From positions 1 through 64,000 of the forward strand of contig MBRE01000034.1 of assembly GCA_001698425.1 (NCBI GenBank): DNA of 64,000 bases, read 5' to 3'. The position numbers were made by a program, and so were the translations under genes. Within the stretch, counting starts at the first letter, position 1, and every line of letters starts with the position of its first letter. The DNA is from Oscillatoriales cyanobacterium USR001 (GTDB lineage Bacteria > Cyanobacteriota > Cyanobacteriia > Cyanobacteriales > Microcoleaceae). The notes beneath the pieces are model-generated. The model searched no databases and was not told the DNA's origin. It saw only the letters and a program-made list of their open reading frames with translations. Below, piece by piece: positions 33,482-42,186 of the stretch.

Positions 33482-34362
33482 GCAGGGCTGTTTCATGCTG
33501 GCGTGTGATCGCGAAAAATAAAGGCGATCGAACTCTGGTAAACTAGAGAGCGATCGCTAAACTTTTAACTAATAAATCTTATGAAGAGCTTAATCGAATA
33601 TCTGAAAAAAGTCAAGGATTTTCGCCGACCACAGGGACAAACACATCCAATGTGGTTCATTTTACTGATAGTTATATTAGGTTTAATGAATGGATATCTA
33701 GGGTATAGAGCCTGTGGAGATTTTGCTAAATATCATCTCGAAGAATTAACCAAGCATTTTGGTATTCGTCGTCGCCAAGTCCCCTCTTACTCAACTATTA
33801 GGAGAGTGATAATTGGAGTAGATTGGGAAAATTTAATCCAAATTTTCAATCAATGGGCTAGTCAATTTAATTTACATAAATGCGCTGTGAATCAATCTAA
33901 AAATACTCTACCGCTCAGTCACAAAACCACCAAAGATATTAGTCACGGCCGACATATTACCCGCGAAGTATCAGTTTTTGAAGTTCCCGAAAATATTAAA
34001 AATTTATGGGCGAATAGTCAAAGATTTATTCAAGTTAAAAGAAGTGGAAACAGAGGAGCAAAATCCTATGAAGAAACAGCTTATTATTTAAGCAGTATCT
34101 GCGAAAACGCGGAAGTATTTGGCGAAAGAATCCAAGGACATTGGCGGATAGAAAATCAATTGCATTGGATCAAAGATGTGCTTTTTAAAGAAGATAAATC
34201 TCCCTTACATCAATCGGGACCCATGACTAACCTCTCGATTCTCTCAACCATTGCCATAAACATCTTCCGAATTTTGGGTTTCTTATCAATTACAGAGGGT
34301 CGAAGATGGCTCTGTGAAAGGTTTTGGCGGCTTACAATTTTGTTAGCATGAAACAGCCCTGC
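33482..34362 (+). mobile_element. Internally deleted ISAs1-type insertion sequence
   Basis: The 881-bp element is bounded by perfect 18-bp inverted repeats (GCAGGGCTGTTTCATGCT at 33482-33499; complement at 34345-34362). Both sides carry the direct repeat CTTAAAAAGG (33472-33481 and 34363-34372), a 10-bp target duplication, as expected for this family. Typical ISAs1 elements are about 1.2-1.3 kb; the missing length lies in the transposase. The target was a run of the form CCCCCTTAAAAAGGGGG. Confidence 0.93.
33581..34351 (+). pseudogene. ISAs1-family transposase with internal in-frame deletion
   Basis: The N-terminus (MKSLIEYLKKVKDFRRPQGQ, GYRACGDFAKYHLEEL) and C-terminus (SSICENAEVFGERIQGHWRI, ENQLHWIKDVLFKED) are typical of ISAs1 transposases. 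The central DDE region between FNLHKCAVNQSKN and KTTKDISHGRHITREV is missing, leaving 256 residues instead of about 370. The first two catalytic acidic residues are in the lost part, so the protein is presumably inactive, though the frame is intact. The element could move only if supplied with transposase in trans. Confidence 0.88.
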
Positions 34363-34412
34363 CTTAAAAAGGGGGCTTTTAAGATTTCCCCCTTTTAAGG
34401 GTTGTTTCTCAA

Positions 34413-34433
34413 GAGCAGGCATCTTGCCTGCTC
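34413..34433. repeat. Short hairpin (dispersed repeat type)
   Basis: GAGCAGGC and GCCTGCTC flank a five-base loop next to a CTTTTAAGG-rich stretch. This kind of hairpin is scattered in cyanobacterial intergenic DNA. It lies at the 3' side of the TPR gene, between it and the IS. Confidence 0.6.
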
Positions 34434-34505
34434 CACAAAGAGGGAATTTTCTTGTGTTGCACCCTGCTTGTGAAAGGCTTATTAACAATAGTGCAAAATG
34501 TGAAA

Positions 34506-35462
34506 TTAATCGAGATTACCATTAGCAGGAGATGTGCCGGATTGTTCCTTCAAGCGTTGTCGTGCCTTCGCCATCCAAACATCTTTGTCTCGATAATTAC
34601 ACTGAGGATACTTATTAATATAATTTTTCCACGCTTCTAAAGCCTCTGTGCGTTGTCCTAAATTGTCTAAGGCTGCGGCCCTAAGAGCATGAGTTAAAGA
34701 GCGATCGTTTTGTAATTCTAAAGCTTTTTGTAGCTTTTCTAAAGCCTCTTCATCCCGTCCTTGATTTATCCAAGCCCAAGCGAGGTAAGTCAACAAAGCT
34801 GCTTCTACAATTTTGTTGGTTTCAACAGTGTCTTCTTGTACCAGAGCTAAACCTCGCCCACAGATATTAACAGCTAAATCATACTTTTTTTCTTCAATAA
34901 TGTGTAAGCGAGCCAAGTTACAGTAAGCTGCTGGTAAACCATTTAAAGCTGCTGCTTGATAGAGTTTTATGGCACGGTCAAAATCTCCTACTTGTTCGTA
35001 ATTCCATGCCTGATTGTAGTAACTAGCGGCATGATCTGGGTTGATTTTAAGGGCTAACTCGAACTGTTTTTTGGCTTCAGTTAACTCACCATTAATATAG
35101 CATTCAAAGCCGCGATTGTTAGCGGCGATCGCTTCTTCACGTTGCACAAAATCGGAGTTTGAATTTAACGTATAAGTTTTGACCGAAGTATGGTCATTTG
35201 CATCTAGCTTTAACCCAAAAGCTGTAAAAATGCTCTCAATCCTCACTTTGTCGGCCCCAGCCCGTCGATTCAATATATTAGAAACCGTATCAACAGATAC
35301 AGAATAGACGGACTCTGGATGGATAGCGGAGTCAGTTAGATCCGATATGGCTTGCAATGTGTGACCATCTGGAAATTTGTCTTTGATAGCATTCCAGATT
35401 TTCTTCCATCCTTTATCAGTTAATATACGACCGCGATCGCGTGTTGCCTTGTGTTGAGTCAT
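34506..35462 (-). CDS. TPR protein with N-terminal DNA-binding-like domain
   Basis: Residues 1-95 (RGRILTDKGWKKIWNAIKDK, ISDLTD, SVSVDTVSNILNRRAG, IESIFTAFGLKLD) look like a winged or helix-turn-helix domain used by cyanobacterial signal proteins. Residues 110-305 contain TPR units (ANNRGFECYINGELTEAKKQ, ASYYNQAWNYEQVGDFDRAI, EAALLTYLAWAWINQGRDEE). It may recognise a partner by its TPRs and control a downstream effector, but none is adjacent. The N-terminal family name is not certain. Confidence 0.8.
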   Translation of the reverse strand: MTQHKATRDRGRILTDKGWKKIWNAIKDKFPDGHTLQAISDLTDSAIHPESVYSVSVDTVSNILNRRAGADKVRIESIFTAFGLKLDANDHTSVKTYTLNSNSDFVQREEAIAANNRGFECYINGELTEAKKQFELALKINPDHAASYYNQAWNYEQVGDFDRAIKLYQAAALNGLPAAYCNLARLHIIEEKKYDLAVNICGRGLALVQEDTVETNKIVEAALLTYLAWAWINQGRDEEALEKLQKALELQNDRSLTHALRAAALDNLGQRTEALEAWKNYINKYPQCNYRDKDVWMAKARQRLKEQSGTSPANGNLD

Positions 35463-35886
35463 AGAATTGTGCGTCTTAACTCAAGATTGCTGGATTTAGA
35501 CCAACCTTACGGTAGATAAGCTTTTTCTCAATTTTAAAGGATTTAAGGACTTGTAGCATCTAAATCTTGGAACGAGTAAAGTCTCTCTGGCTCTGGCTTT
35601 ACACGATTTTTGCCGGAAAACCTTAAGTCCGTTCTTAACTCCCTTTTCTCCCCACGACAAAACTTCGCACTTGCACCAAGATTGTTTCAGATCAATAGTT
35701 CGGACAGTTTCGGAAAAAATAACTGGCAGAGTTAATTTTTCCTCGGTAGTAACTAGCCTCCAACCCTGATTCTGTCGTTGGTAATCAAAAACTATCCGAA
35801 GTATTTTTAGGCGAAGCGCATAATTTGGGATTCTATTTCCCAATAAAAATACAGAACACAGAAAAATTCAGTAAAAACGAAAATCC
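35463..35886. other. Intergenic region without a convincing gene
   Basis: A stretch of about 420 bases. A minus-strand open frame (35496-35843) encodes a basic, Cys/Lys/Arg-rich product without a recognisable domain, ribosome site or partner, and is not annotated. Short self-complementary pieces such as AATTTGGGATTC are present, but no clear promoter or hairpin. It may hold the divergent promoters of the flanking genes. Confidence 0.4.
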
Positions 35887-36216
35887 ATGTCAATCAAAAA
35901 TTCCCTCAACCCAATCTCAAAATCATCATTTTTTTTATGGCGAGTAACTTTGCTAATTGCTTTGCAATTGACGCTCTTATTTTTAGGTAACAAAGCACAA
36001 GCAGGAGGTGGAGATATAGATCCATCATTCCCTGTTGATCCACAAGCAGAAAATCGACCCAAAATCATCGATGCCACTGCCAATTTTAAATGGGATAAAT
36101 GGAGTCAGCCTTATTGGTTGAATGCCCAAGTTTGTCGAGATAAAGGTGGTGATACTGCTTGTTTCAATGCCGATACTGCTAAAAAATTTGGCTGGAATAT
36201 TCCTACTCGTAATTAA
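35887..36216 (+). CDS. Small secreted hypothetical protein
   Basis: The 109-residue protein has a signal peptide (FLWRVTLLIALQLTLLFLGN, cleavage near KAQA-GG) and a short mature part, PSFPVDPQAENRP and DKWSQPYWLNAQVCRDKGGD, with two Cys. No family recognised. It ends 36 bases before a secreted lectin-peptidase gene and may be co-expressed with it. Confidence 0.75.
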   Translation: MSIKNSLNPISKSSFFLWRVTLLIALQLTLLFLGNKAQAGGGDIDPSFPVDPQAENRPKIIDATANFKWDKWSQPYWLNAQVCRDKGGDTACFNADTAKKFGWNIPTRN

Positions 36217-36252
36217 TCAAATCACTCATCTCATAATTAAAGGAGTCTAACA

Positions 36253-37299
36253 ATGAATTTCAAGAAAGCTCAAAAATTTGCTGCGATCGCGATTGCTAGT
36301 GTTTCTTTAGCTACAGCACAAGCCGCTCAAGCATCGGAAACTTTTCAGGTAAATGGTGGATATGCGCTGAATACCAATAACTCTTTTCGCTTAATTGACG
36401 GTAATCCTCGGATGTCTATTTATCAGCATAATATCAATGATCCCGATCAACAATTCGATCGTTTACCGGGTAGCAGTAGCAGTAGCGTACTATTACGTCA
36501 TCGTTCTACAGGAAAGTGCTTAAATGCTCATTATCTTTCCAATAATTCGGAAATGAATGTTTGGCCTTGCAACGCTTCCGATCCGGATCAAAACTGGAAT
36601 TTACTGAGTCTTTCTGGTGGGGAGTTTTTAATCCGCCGCAATGGTACTAATTTCTGTGTTGATTCTCCTACTCGTACTAATGCTGGCAGGGTTCATCTAA
36701 TTACGTGCGATACGAATAATGCGAATCAGCGTTGGAAAAGCAGTGGCAATAGTGTAAGCGGGAATATTGATTTACCTTTTGGTCGAGGTCAAACTTGGTA
36801 TGTTTGTCAAGGCTATCAAAACAGTACCATTAGTCATAACACTAGCACTGGCAGTACCTATGGTTTAGATTTGACTGTATCAAATAAAGACTTTGGTACA
36901 AATGGTTGTTATGCCTACGACAACAATGTCAATAAATCGGCAAATCAACAAGTTTTATCCCCTGCATCTGGGACAGTTTATCATGTTGGACGAGATTCAG
37001 ATTTAGTTTGTTTATCTATTGACCAAAATCGTAGTCTTTTGATTGGTCATATAAATCGTAGTGTTTCTAATGGTCAAAAAGTGAACGCAGGTCAAGTCTT
37101 AGGTACAACCCTTTCTTACACATTACAGAGTGGTAAATATGCTCACATTCATTTAGAAGGACGACGTAGCTCCAATTGTGCAGTGGGAACTTCAGTGCCT
37201 TTAACGGCTGCTAATGGACTACAGCTTATTGGTGTAGGAGATTTACCCGATCTCCCTGTTAGTAACGATCATTTTAAACGAGCGTTAACCAGACCATAG
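36253..37299 (+). CDS. Secreted ricin-type lectin with M23-like C-terminal domain
   Basis: A signal peptide (residues 1-27, SVSLATAQAAQAS) precedes a ricin B-type beta-trefoil (about 30-170) with three Q-x-[FW] signatures (PDQQFDRL, PDQNWNLL, ANQRWKSS). Residues 180-335 resemble a LytM/M23 fold: YGLDLT, SPASGTVYHVG, LLIGHINRSV, AGQVLGTTLS and HIHLEG. The last His-x-His pair is present, but the first metal motif (HxnD) has Tyr where His is expected, so peptidase activity is uncertain. AAAGGAG precedes the ATG. It could bind and process sugar or peptidoglycan outside the cell. Confidence 0.82.
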   Translation: MNFKKAQKFAAIAIASVSLATAQAAQASETFQVNGGYALNTNNSFRLIDGNPRMSIYQHNINDPDQQFDRLPGSSSSSVLLRHRSTGKCLNAHYLSNNSEMNVWPCNASDPDQNWNLLSLSGGEFLIRRNGTNFCVDSPTRTNAGRVHLITCDTNNANQRWKSSGNSVSGNIDLPFGRGQTWYVCQGYQNSTISHNTSTGSTYGLDLTVSNKDFGTNGCYAYDNNVNKSANQQVLSPASGTVYHVGRDSDLVCLSIDQNRSLLIGHINRSVSNGQKVNAGQVLGTTLSYTLQSGKYAHIHLEGRRSSNCAVGTSVPLTAANGLQLIGVGDLPDLPVSNDHFKRALTRP

Positions 37300-37320
37300 T
37301 TTATTATTGGGTAAAAATGC

Positions 37321-37355
37321 GCGATCGCACTTCCCAAAGAAGCGCGATCGCTTTT
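37321..37355 (+). terminator. HIP1-based hairpin with T run
   Basis: Two GCGATCGC palindromes (37321-37328 and 37344-37351) can pair with each other, and TTTTCTTTT follows immediately. The position, 21 bases after the lectin gene, fits an intrinsic terminator. Confidence 0.5.
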
Positions 37356-37415
37356 CTTTTAGGCATAAAAATTAACATTTTAATAATTGATATTGTACAA
37401 TTGTCTTAAGCAAAT

Positions 37416-37808
37416 TTGAAAAATCACCAAAATACATTTAAAAGTCAAAGTTATGACACCTATAACCCTCAATTTATGACCGGAATTAACCGCAAACTAA
37501 GCATCGACACTAAACACATTGCCAAACATCTACCCGACACTCCTCAAATGCAAAAGCTACTCCAACAAGAAGGTAGCGTTCATGTCTTTAACGATCGAGC
37601 TACAATGGAAATGGTAGCTCAAGCTATAATTGCGAATGGAGAGTTTATCGGCGTAATTCGCGGTCACGAACGTTATGGTCTTTATTTTCCTGACCCCATT
37701 GGCTACAGACTTGACAGCAATAATAGTAGAATACCACTTGATTATGGAGAAATTAAAATAAAAGGAGATAAATACCATGTCATCCCCAGAATTAAACCTA
37801 GCCGATAA
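37416..37808 (+). CDS. Toxin-like protein (DUF6972-like domain)
   Basis: The 130-residue protein has the core KHLPDTPQMQKLLQQEGSVH, then VFNDRATMEMVAQAIIANGE and GHERYGLYFPDPIGYRLD, ending YHVIPRIKPSR. This pattern is found at the C-terminal tips of cyanobacterial polymorphic toxins (I believe DUF6972; an RNase-like BECR fold is possible). Here it stands alone without a delivery domain. The start is uncertain: TTG37416 or ATG37476. It overlaps the next small gene by 32 bases, as toxin-immunity pairs do. Toxin activity is inferred. Confidence 0.65.
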   Translation: MKNHQNTFKSQSYDTYNPQFMTGINRKLSIDTKHIAKHLPDTPQMQKLLQQEGSVHVFNDRATMEMVAQAIIANGEFIGVIRGHERYGLYFPDPIGYRLDSNNSRIPLDYGEIKIKGDKYHVIPRIKPSR

Positions 37809-38022
37809 CTGGGAATTTACAGAGTTATGGGTAGATCCAACAGCATCACCACCTTACGTCCTAATTTTATTGGGTGACAGTTCAGGTAATAGCTGTATCT
37901 ACGATCCTGCTCAAAATTATCAGATTGTATTTACCAGTTCAGACTATGAAGAAGCTAAACTGTGGCTGTTAGAAGATGAATATGAACGAGTAGAGCATCG
38001 GTTAAAGTTGGAAGCAGCATGA
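37777..38022 (+). CDS. Small acidic protein, candidate immunity protein
   Basis: The 81-residue acidic protein (ELNLADNWEFTELWVDPTAS, then IYDPAQNYQIVFTSSDYEEA) starts at ATG37777 after a strong AAAGGAGAT site inside the end of the upstream gene. Its size, acidity and overlap with the toxin-like gene suggest an immunity protein. No family assigned. Confidence 0.65.
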   Translation: MSSPELNLADNWEFTELWVDPTASPPYVLILLGDSSGNSCIYDPAQNYQIVFTSSDYEEAKLWLLEDEYERVEHRLKLEAA

Positions 38023-38152
38023 CCCCTATTTTTGAGAAAATGAGGAAGTGCGATCGCCCTTTATTCATCAGTTTTCATCTGTGATTAAAAAGATAGCGAT
38101 CGCAATATGATATAATTCCCAATTATCTTATAACTGTTCCCCAAATTTAACC

Positions 38153-39160
38153 ATGCAAATTCGCTTTAAAATAACTCGCCAAACCCAAAACTCTGCCCCC
38201 GAATTTCAAACCTACACCATTGACGCAGAACCAGGTAATACTATCCTTGATTGCCTTAACCGTATCAAATGGGAACAAGATGGAACCCTCGCCTTCCGTA
38301 AAAATTGCCGCAACACAATCTGTGGCAGTTGTTCCATGCGAATTAACGGTCGATCAACTTTAGCCTGCAAAGAAAACATCGCCAACGAAGTCGAAAGAAT
38401 CCAACAAATTGCCAACGCCAACTCAGCCCAAATTCCCTCCGATTCTATCCCAGAAATTACCATTGCCCCAATGGGAAATATGCCCGTAATTAAAGATTTA
38501 GTCGTAGATATGACCAGCTTTTGGAATAACCTAGAAGCCGTTGAACCCTATGTTAGTACCGAAGCTAGAAAAATCCCCGAACGGGAATTTCTCCAAACAC
38601 CGGAAGAACGAGAAAAACTCAATCAAACAGGTAATTGTATCCTCTGCGGAGCCTGTTATTCTGAATGTAATGCCCGTGAAGTTAACCCCGAATTTGTTGG
38701 TCCTCACGCCCTCGCTAAAGCTTATCGCATGGTAGCAGATAACCGCGATAGCGACACAGAAAATCGCCTAGAAAAATACAATCAAAGCACCGATGGGGTG
38801 TGGGGTTGTACCCGCTGTTACTACTGCAATTCTGTTTGTCCAATGGAGGTTGCACCGATGGATCAAATTGGTAAAATTAAACAAGAAATCCTCGATCGCA
38901 AAGATGCACAAGCCAGCACTTCCATTCGTCACCGGAAAGTATTAATTAATTTAGTTAAAGAAGGTGGTTGGATTGATGAGCGCAAATTTGGCGTACAAGT
39001 AGTAGGTAATTACTTTCGCGATATCAAAGGTTTACTGAGTCTTGGCCCTTTGGGTTTACGGATGATTATTAAAGGTAAATTTCCCTTATCCTTTGAACCA
39101 TCAGAAGGTACAGAAACAGTGCGATCGCTGATTGAATCTGTGCAAAAATTAGAACAGTAA
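38153..39160 (+). CDS. sdhB: Succinate dehydrogenase/fumarate reductase iron-sulfur subunit
   Basis: A 335-residue SdhB with all cluster motifs: the 2Fe-2S loop (CRNTICGSCSMRINGR), the 4Fe-4S motif (CILCGACYSEC) and the 3Fe-4S motif (CTRCYYCNSVCPM). It passes electrons from succinate oxidation to quinones in the thylakoid or cytoplasmic membrane. SdhA and membrane anchors are not next to it, which is usual for cyanobacteria. ATG38153 gives the normal start. Confidence 0.95.
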   Translation: MQIRFKITRQTQNSAPEFQTYTIDAEPGNTILDCLNRIKWEQDGTLAFRKNCRNTICGSCSMRINGRSTLACKENIANEVERIQQIANANSAQIPSDSIPEITIAPMGNMPVIKDLVVDMTSFWNNLEAVEPYVSTEARKIPEREFLQTPEEREKLNQTGNCILCGACYSECNAREVNPEFVGPHALAKAYRMVADNRDSDTENRLEKYNQSTDGVWGCTRCYYCNSVCPMEVAPMDQIGKIKQEILDRKDAQASTSIRHRKVLINLVKEGGWIDERKFGVQVVGNYFRDIKGLLSLGPLGLRMIIKGKFPLSFEPSEGTETVRSLIESVQKLEQ

Positions 39161-39209
39161 GTTATTAGGGAAACACGAAGACACTAAGACACTAAGGAAG
39201 AAAAGAAAA

Positions 39210-39398
39210 ATGACAACTGAATCTCCAAAATCTACGCCTGAATCTACTCCAGAAACAGCTAATAAACCGGAACCATCTTTTGGCTGGAGTGCCTATGCGG
39301 AACAAATTAATGGTCGATTTGCGATGGTAGGATTTGTAGCATTATTATTGCTAGAATTTTTTACCCGTCAAGATTTCTTTACCTGGCTAGGGATGTAA
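39210..39398 (+). CDS. High-light-inducible chlorophyll-binding-like protein (HLIP)
   Basis: The 62-residue protein has a polar Pro/Thr-rich start and one membrane helix with the chlorophyll-binding pattern: WSAYAEQINGRFAMVGFVAL, in which ExxNGRxAMxG is diagnostic. HLIPs bind chlorophyll and carotenoid and protect photosystems under light stress. It confirms a phototrophic host. AAGGAAGAAAAG precedes the ATG. Confidence 0.93.
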   Translation: MTTESPKSTPESTPETANKPEPSFGWSAYAEQINGRFAMVGFVALLLLEFFTRQDFFTWLGM

Positions 39399-39470
39399 AA
39401 TTCCTTTACCAAAGATCGAGTCGCATTCGCAAACAACTAAATCGATTTGATTGTTTACAAAATGCGACTA

Positions 39471-39590
39471 TAGCAATACTAAATGAAATCTAAATATTTT
39501 GTAGGGGCAATCCCCCTGTGGTTGCCCGTAGAGCGGGGTAGGCACGGGGGCACTACCCCTACATCGCTTACAAATCATTTAGGATTGCTA
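39471..39590. repeat. 120-bp MITE-like element with inverted ends
   Basis: TAGCAATACTAAATGA (left) and TCATTTAGGATTGCTA (right) are inverted repeats with one mismatch. The inner part carries GTAGGGGCAATCCCCCTG and its partial complement CACTACCCCTAC. No coding capacity. It lies between convergent genes and could act as a bidirectional terminator. Confidence 0.85.
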
Positions 39591-39599
39591 TATAAATTG

Positions 39600-40241
39600 T
39601 TAATTACCCTTAATAGTCAAAGTGTACTTTCCCATATCGGTTTTATCCCGACCATTCACTAGCAATTTATAATTACCACTGGCGGGCAAAGTGATTGTCA
39701 TCACAGAATTGCAAAATCCCTTGGCAATTTGCTCTTTCTTGTCTTTATCGTCTTGATAATCACAACTCTCTCCCAAATCGTCAGCTTCTTCAAGCAAATT
39801 ACCCTTTTCATCAAAAAGTGCCAAATAGGTATCAAAATCAGAACTTTCTAACGTAATTGTTACCATTTGACCTTGATTGCCTTTAAAGTTATATTCATCG
39901 AATAAACTGCCATCAAGATCGAGAACTGAAGAATTTTTCTGGCTGAGTTCCCCTTTTTTTTCTAAGATTAGAATAGAAGGAGATGGGGATGGATTAGGCT
40001 TAGGCTCCGGTGATGCAACTGAGGGAGATGGTGAAGGTTCGGGACTTGCTTGGGCTAAAATTGTATTAGCTACTGATAAAACTATTGGTTTCCTGTGAGG
40101 AAATTCTGTGGAAATTAAGGAGGAGCTACTATTACTAACAACCTGATTAGATTGTGACATTGGGGAAGCGATCGACGGATTAGGAGAAAAAGTTGCTAAC
40201 AGACTAATCGGCGCGATCGCAAAAAACTGAATTTTACGCAT
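39600..40241 (-). CDS. Secreted PPC-domain protein
   Basis: A signal peptide (FFAIAPISLLATFSPNPSIA) and a Pro/Ser-rich linker (SPEPSPSPSVASPEPKPNPS) precede one bacterial pre-peptidase C-terminal (PPC) domain: LDGSLFDEYNFKGNQGQMVT, DFDTYLALFDEKGN and GNYKLLVNGRDKTDMGKYTL. The two Cys in ESCDY and GFCNS may pair. PPC domains are beta sandwiches found on exported enzymes; this protein has no catalytic part. It follows the HtrA-like/PPC protease gene on the same strand and resembles its PPC repeats. Confidence 0.85.
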   Translation of the reverse strand: MRKIQFFAIAPISLLATFSPNPSIASPMSQSNQVVSNSSSSLISTEFPHRKPIVLSVANTILAQASPEPSPSPSVASPEPKPNPSPSPSILILEKKGELSQKNSSVLDLDGSLFDEYNFKGNQGQMVTITLESSDFDTYLALFDEKGNLLEEADDLGESCDYQDDKDKKEQIAKGFCNSVMTITLPASGNYKLLVNGRDKTDMGKYTLTIKGN

Positions 40242-40313
40242 GAATTACCTCAATTGGGAATAACGAAAAGGAAAAGATCGCAAAGTAATTTACCTTAATT
40301 TCTTTTCCTATTT

Positions 40314-41792
40314 TTAACGGACTATCACAGTATAACGACCCCGACCTTTAGCATCATAAGCATTAACAATTACTCGATAACTACCCGTTACAGGTAAAGT
40401 CACAGTAATAGAAGCATTTTCTGTTTGCTCGTCGATGTCGTCATTCTCTGCAACTAATCTGTTATTCGGGCCAAACAGTGCCAAATACGGATCAAATTCA
40501 GAGCTTTCTAGGGTAATCGTAACAGACTGTCCAGCACGACCTTCAAAATTGTACTCGCGATAAAGACTACCATCAGACTCCAATACAGAAGCACTTCGAT
40601 CTAAAACACCTTCTTCGCGCAAAATTACACTTCTTGACTCAGAGGGAGGATTCCGACTAGGAGCGCTCCCTTTCAATTCTAAAGTGTAAGAACCAGATTC
40701 CTGTGCTTCATAGGAATTTGCTAGTAAGGTGTAAGTGCCATCTGCGGGAAGGGTGGCGATAATTTGAGCATCTTTATTACCTCCACTGTCATCATCTTGA
40801 GCGATTTCTCTCTGACCTGGACCTAATAAAATTAAGTAAGAGTCAATATCTTGACTTTTCATGTTAATTGTGACTTGCTGACCGGCTTTTCCCTCAAAAG
40901 CATAGAGGTCAAAAAAGCTGTTATCTACTGGTAAAACGCTGGATTGTTCGGTGAGTTTGCCGTTAATTGTTGGTCCATTTAGCGTGACTTTTTGTGGTTC
41001 TTTACCACCCAAAATTCCGCCGCGTCTTTGAGAGACACGGGGCGCTCGCCCTGACCTTACTTCTGCTAGAAAAGCTGGTACTTTATCTACGGAAATGGCA
41101 AAACCAATGCCAATATTACCGCCGCCTTGACCGCGAGTAAAAATTGAGGTATTTACTCCGATTAATTCTCCGGCACTATTGAGTAATGGACCACCGGAAT
41201 TGCCGGGATTAATAGCTGCATCGGTTTGAATTAAGCCGCGATTTTTGTCAATACGGCTGACTATTCCGACGGTAAAAGTTCCTTGAAATTGACCGAAGGG
41301 ATTGCCGATCGCGTAGGCTCTTTGCCCAACTTTTACTGAACCAGGAGTAGCTAGAGGAATTGTTGGTAAATTGCTTTGACCGCGCATTTTGACTACAGCT
41401 AAGTCTAAACCATTTTCCCCAAAGCCAATTACATCGGCGGGGACTTTTTTGCCGTCTGCCATAATAATTGTTACGGTTTTGTCATCAGAAACGACGTGGG
41501 CGTTAGTTAAAACCATGCCGTCAGGACTAATGATTGTGCCGCTACCATTGGCTTTGTCGGTATCTACAGTAACGACGGCGGGACTAGCTTGTTCGTAGAC
41601 GCGAATATTGGTTTGTTCGTCAATATTTTGCGTGATCGCTTCGTTTAATTGTGTCAGTTTATGTGTCAGTTTAACTTGGGTTATTTCCTGCGATCGCGGC
41701 TCAGGCAGAGCGGCTTTAACACTTACGGCCCCCAGGGTTGCGGCCACTGTTAAAATTGCTGATACTGCTAAACCTAAAAGTTTAAAATTCAT
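40314..41792 (-). CDS. HtrA-like trypsin protease with two PPC domains
   Basis: Residues 1-28 are a signal peptide. The protease part (about 60-240) has His (LTNAHVV), Asp (GLDLAVVKM) and Ser (INPGNSGGPL), a complete triad as in HhoA/DegP proteins. There is no PDZ domain; instead two PPC domains follow (about 275-370 and 390-492; DLYAFEGKAGQQVTINMKSQ, EYNFEGRAGQSVTITLESSE). It probably degrades or processes proteins in the periplasm. The next gene downstream encodes a stand-alone PPC protein. Confidence 0.92.
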   Translation of the reverse strand: MNFKLLGLAVSAILTVAATLGAVSVKAALPEPRSQEITQVKLTHKLTQLNEAITQNIDEQTNIRVYEQASPAVVTVDTDKANGSGTIISPDGMVLTNAHVVSDDKTVTIIMADGKKVPADVIGFGENGLDLAVVKMRGQSNLPTIPLATPGSVKVGQRAYAIGNPFGQFQGTFTVGIVSRIDKNRGLIQTDAAINPGNSGGPLLNSAGELIGVNTSIFTRGQGGGNIGIGFAISVDKVPAFLAEVRSGRAPRVSQRRGGILGGKEPQKVTLNGPTINGKLTEQSSVLPVDNSFFDLYAFEGKAGQQVTINMKSQDIDSYLILLGPGQREIAQDDDSGGNKDAQIIATLPADGTYTLLANSYEAQESGSYTLELKGSAPSRNPPSESRSVILREEGVLDRSASVLESDGSLYREYNFEGRAGQSVTITLESSEFDPYLALFGPNNRLVAENDDIDEQTENASITVTLPVTGSYRVIVNAYDAKGRGRYTVIVR

Positions 41793-41806
41793 CTATTTTC
41801 TAATTT

Positions 41807-42184
41807 TTAGAGGTTATTCAAGTGTAAGATTACCTGCTCGGATATTTCTATTACTCTGGGGGTAAGGCTAGTTAATCCGGGAAAGAAATCCACATAATCT
41901 GCTTGGTTACGATACATTCGTAACCGCTTTAGCTTATCTCCGACGAATCGGCGATTGCTATCTTGACTCTGCTTGAATTGAGATGCAACATATTGGTGAG
42001 CATCGCCTGTCGTCGGAATAGAATGCCCTTCTCGATCGCGCAAATGGTTTCTCGCTAAGATAAAAACTGCATAGTAAGCGCGACTGATAGCCGCACGCAA
42101 CTTAGCTTCTTGTTCGGGAGTCGTAGTTGCAATCCCAGCAAGTTCTTTGGCTACATTCAAATACTCTGACCAGTCAAATGTCAT
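41807..42184 (-). CDS. HEPN domain protein
   Basis: The helical protein has the HEPN pattern: LNVAKELAGIATTTPEQEAK, AAISRAYYAVFILARNHL and a later RMYRNQADYVD, the RxxxxH-type catalytic region in variant form (no His in this copy). HEPN proteins are often RNase toxins or RNA-binding partners. ATG42184 is preferred to the upstream TTG at 42205; it starts two bases after the stop of the preceding gene, so the two are probably translationally coupled. Confidence 0.8.
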   Translation of the reverse strand: MTFDWSEYLNVAKELAGIATTTPEQEAKLRAAISRAYYAVFILARNHLRDREGHSIPTTGDAHQYVASQFKQSQDSNRRFVGDKLKRLRMYRNQADYVDFFPGLTSLTPRVIEISEQVILHLNNL

Positions 42185-42186
42185 AA

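Noticed and set aside
35496-35843. 115-residue minus-strand frame
   Set aside because: Basic, Cys-rich, no recognisable domain or ribosome site; treated as intergenic.
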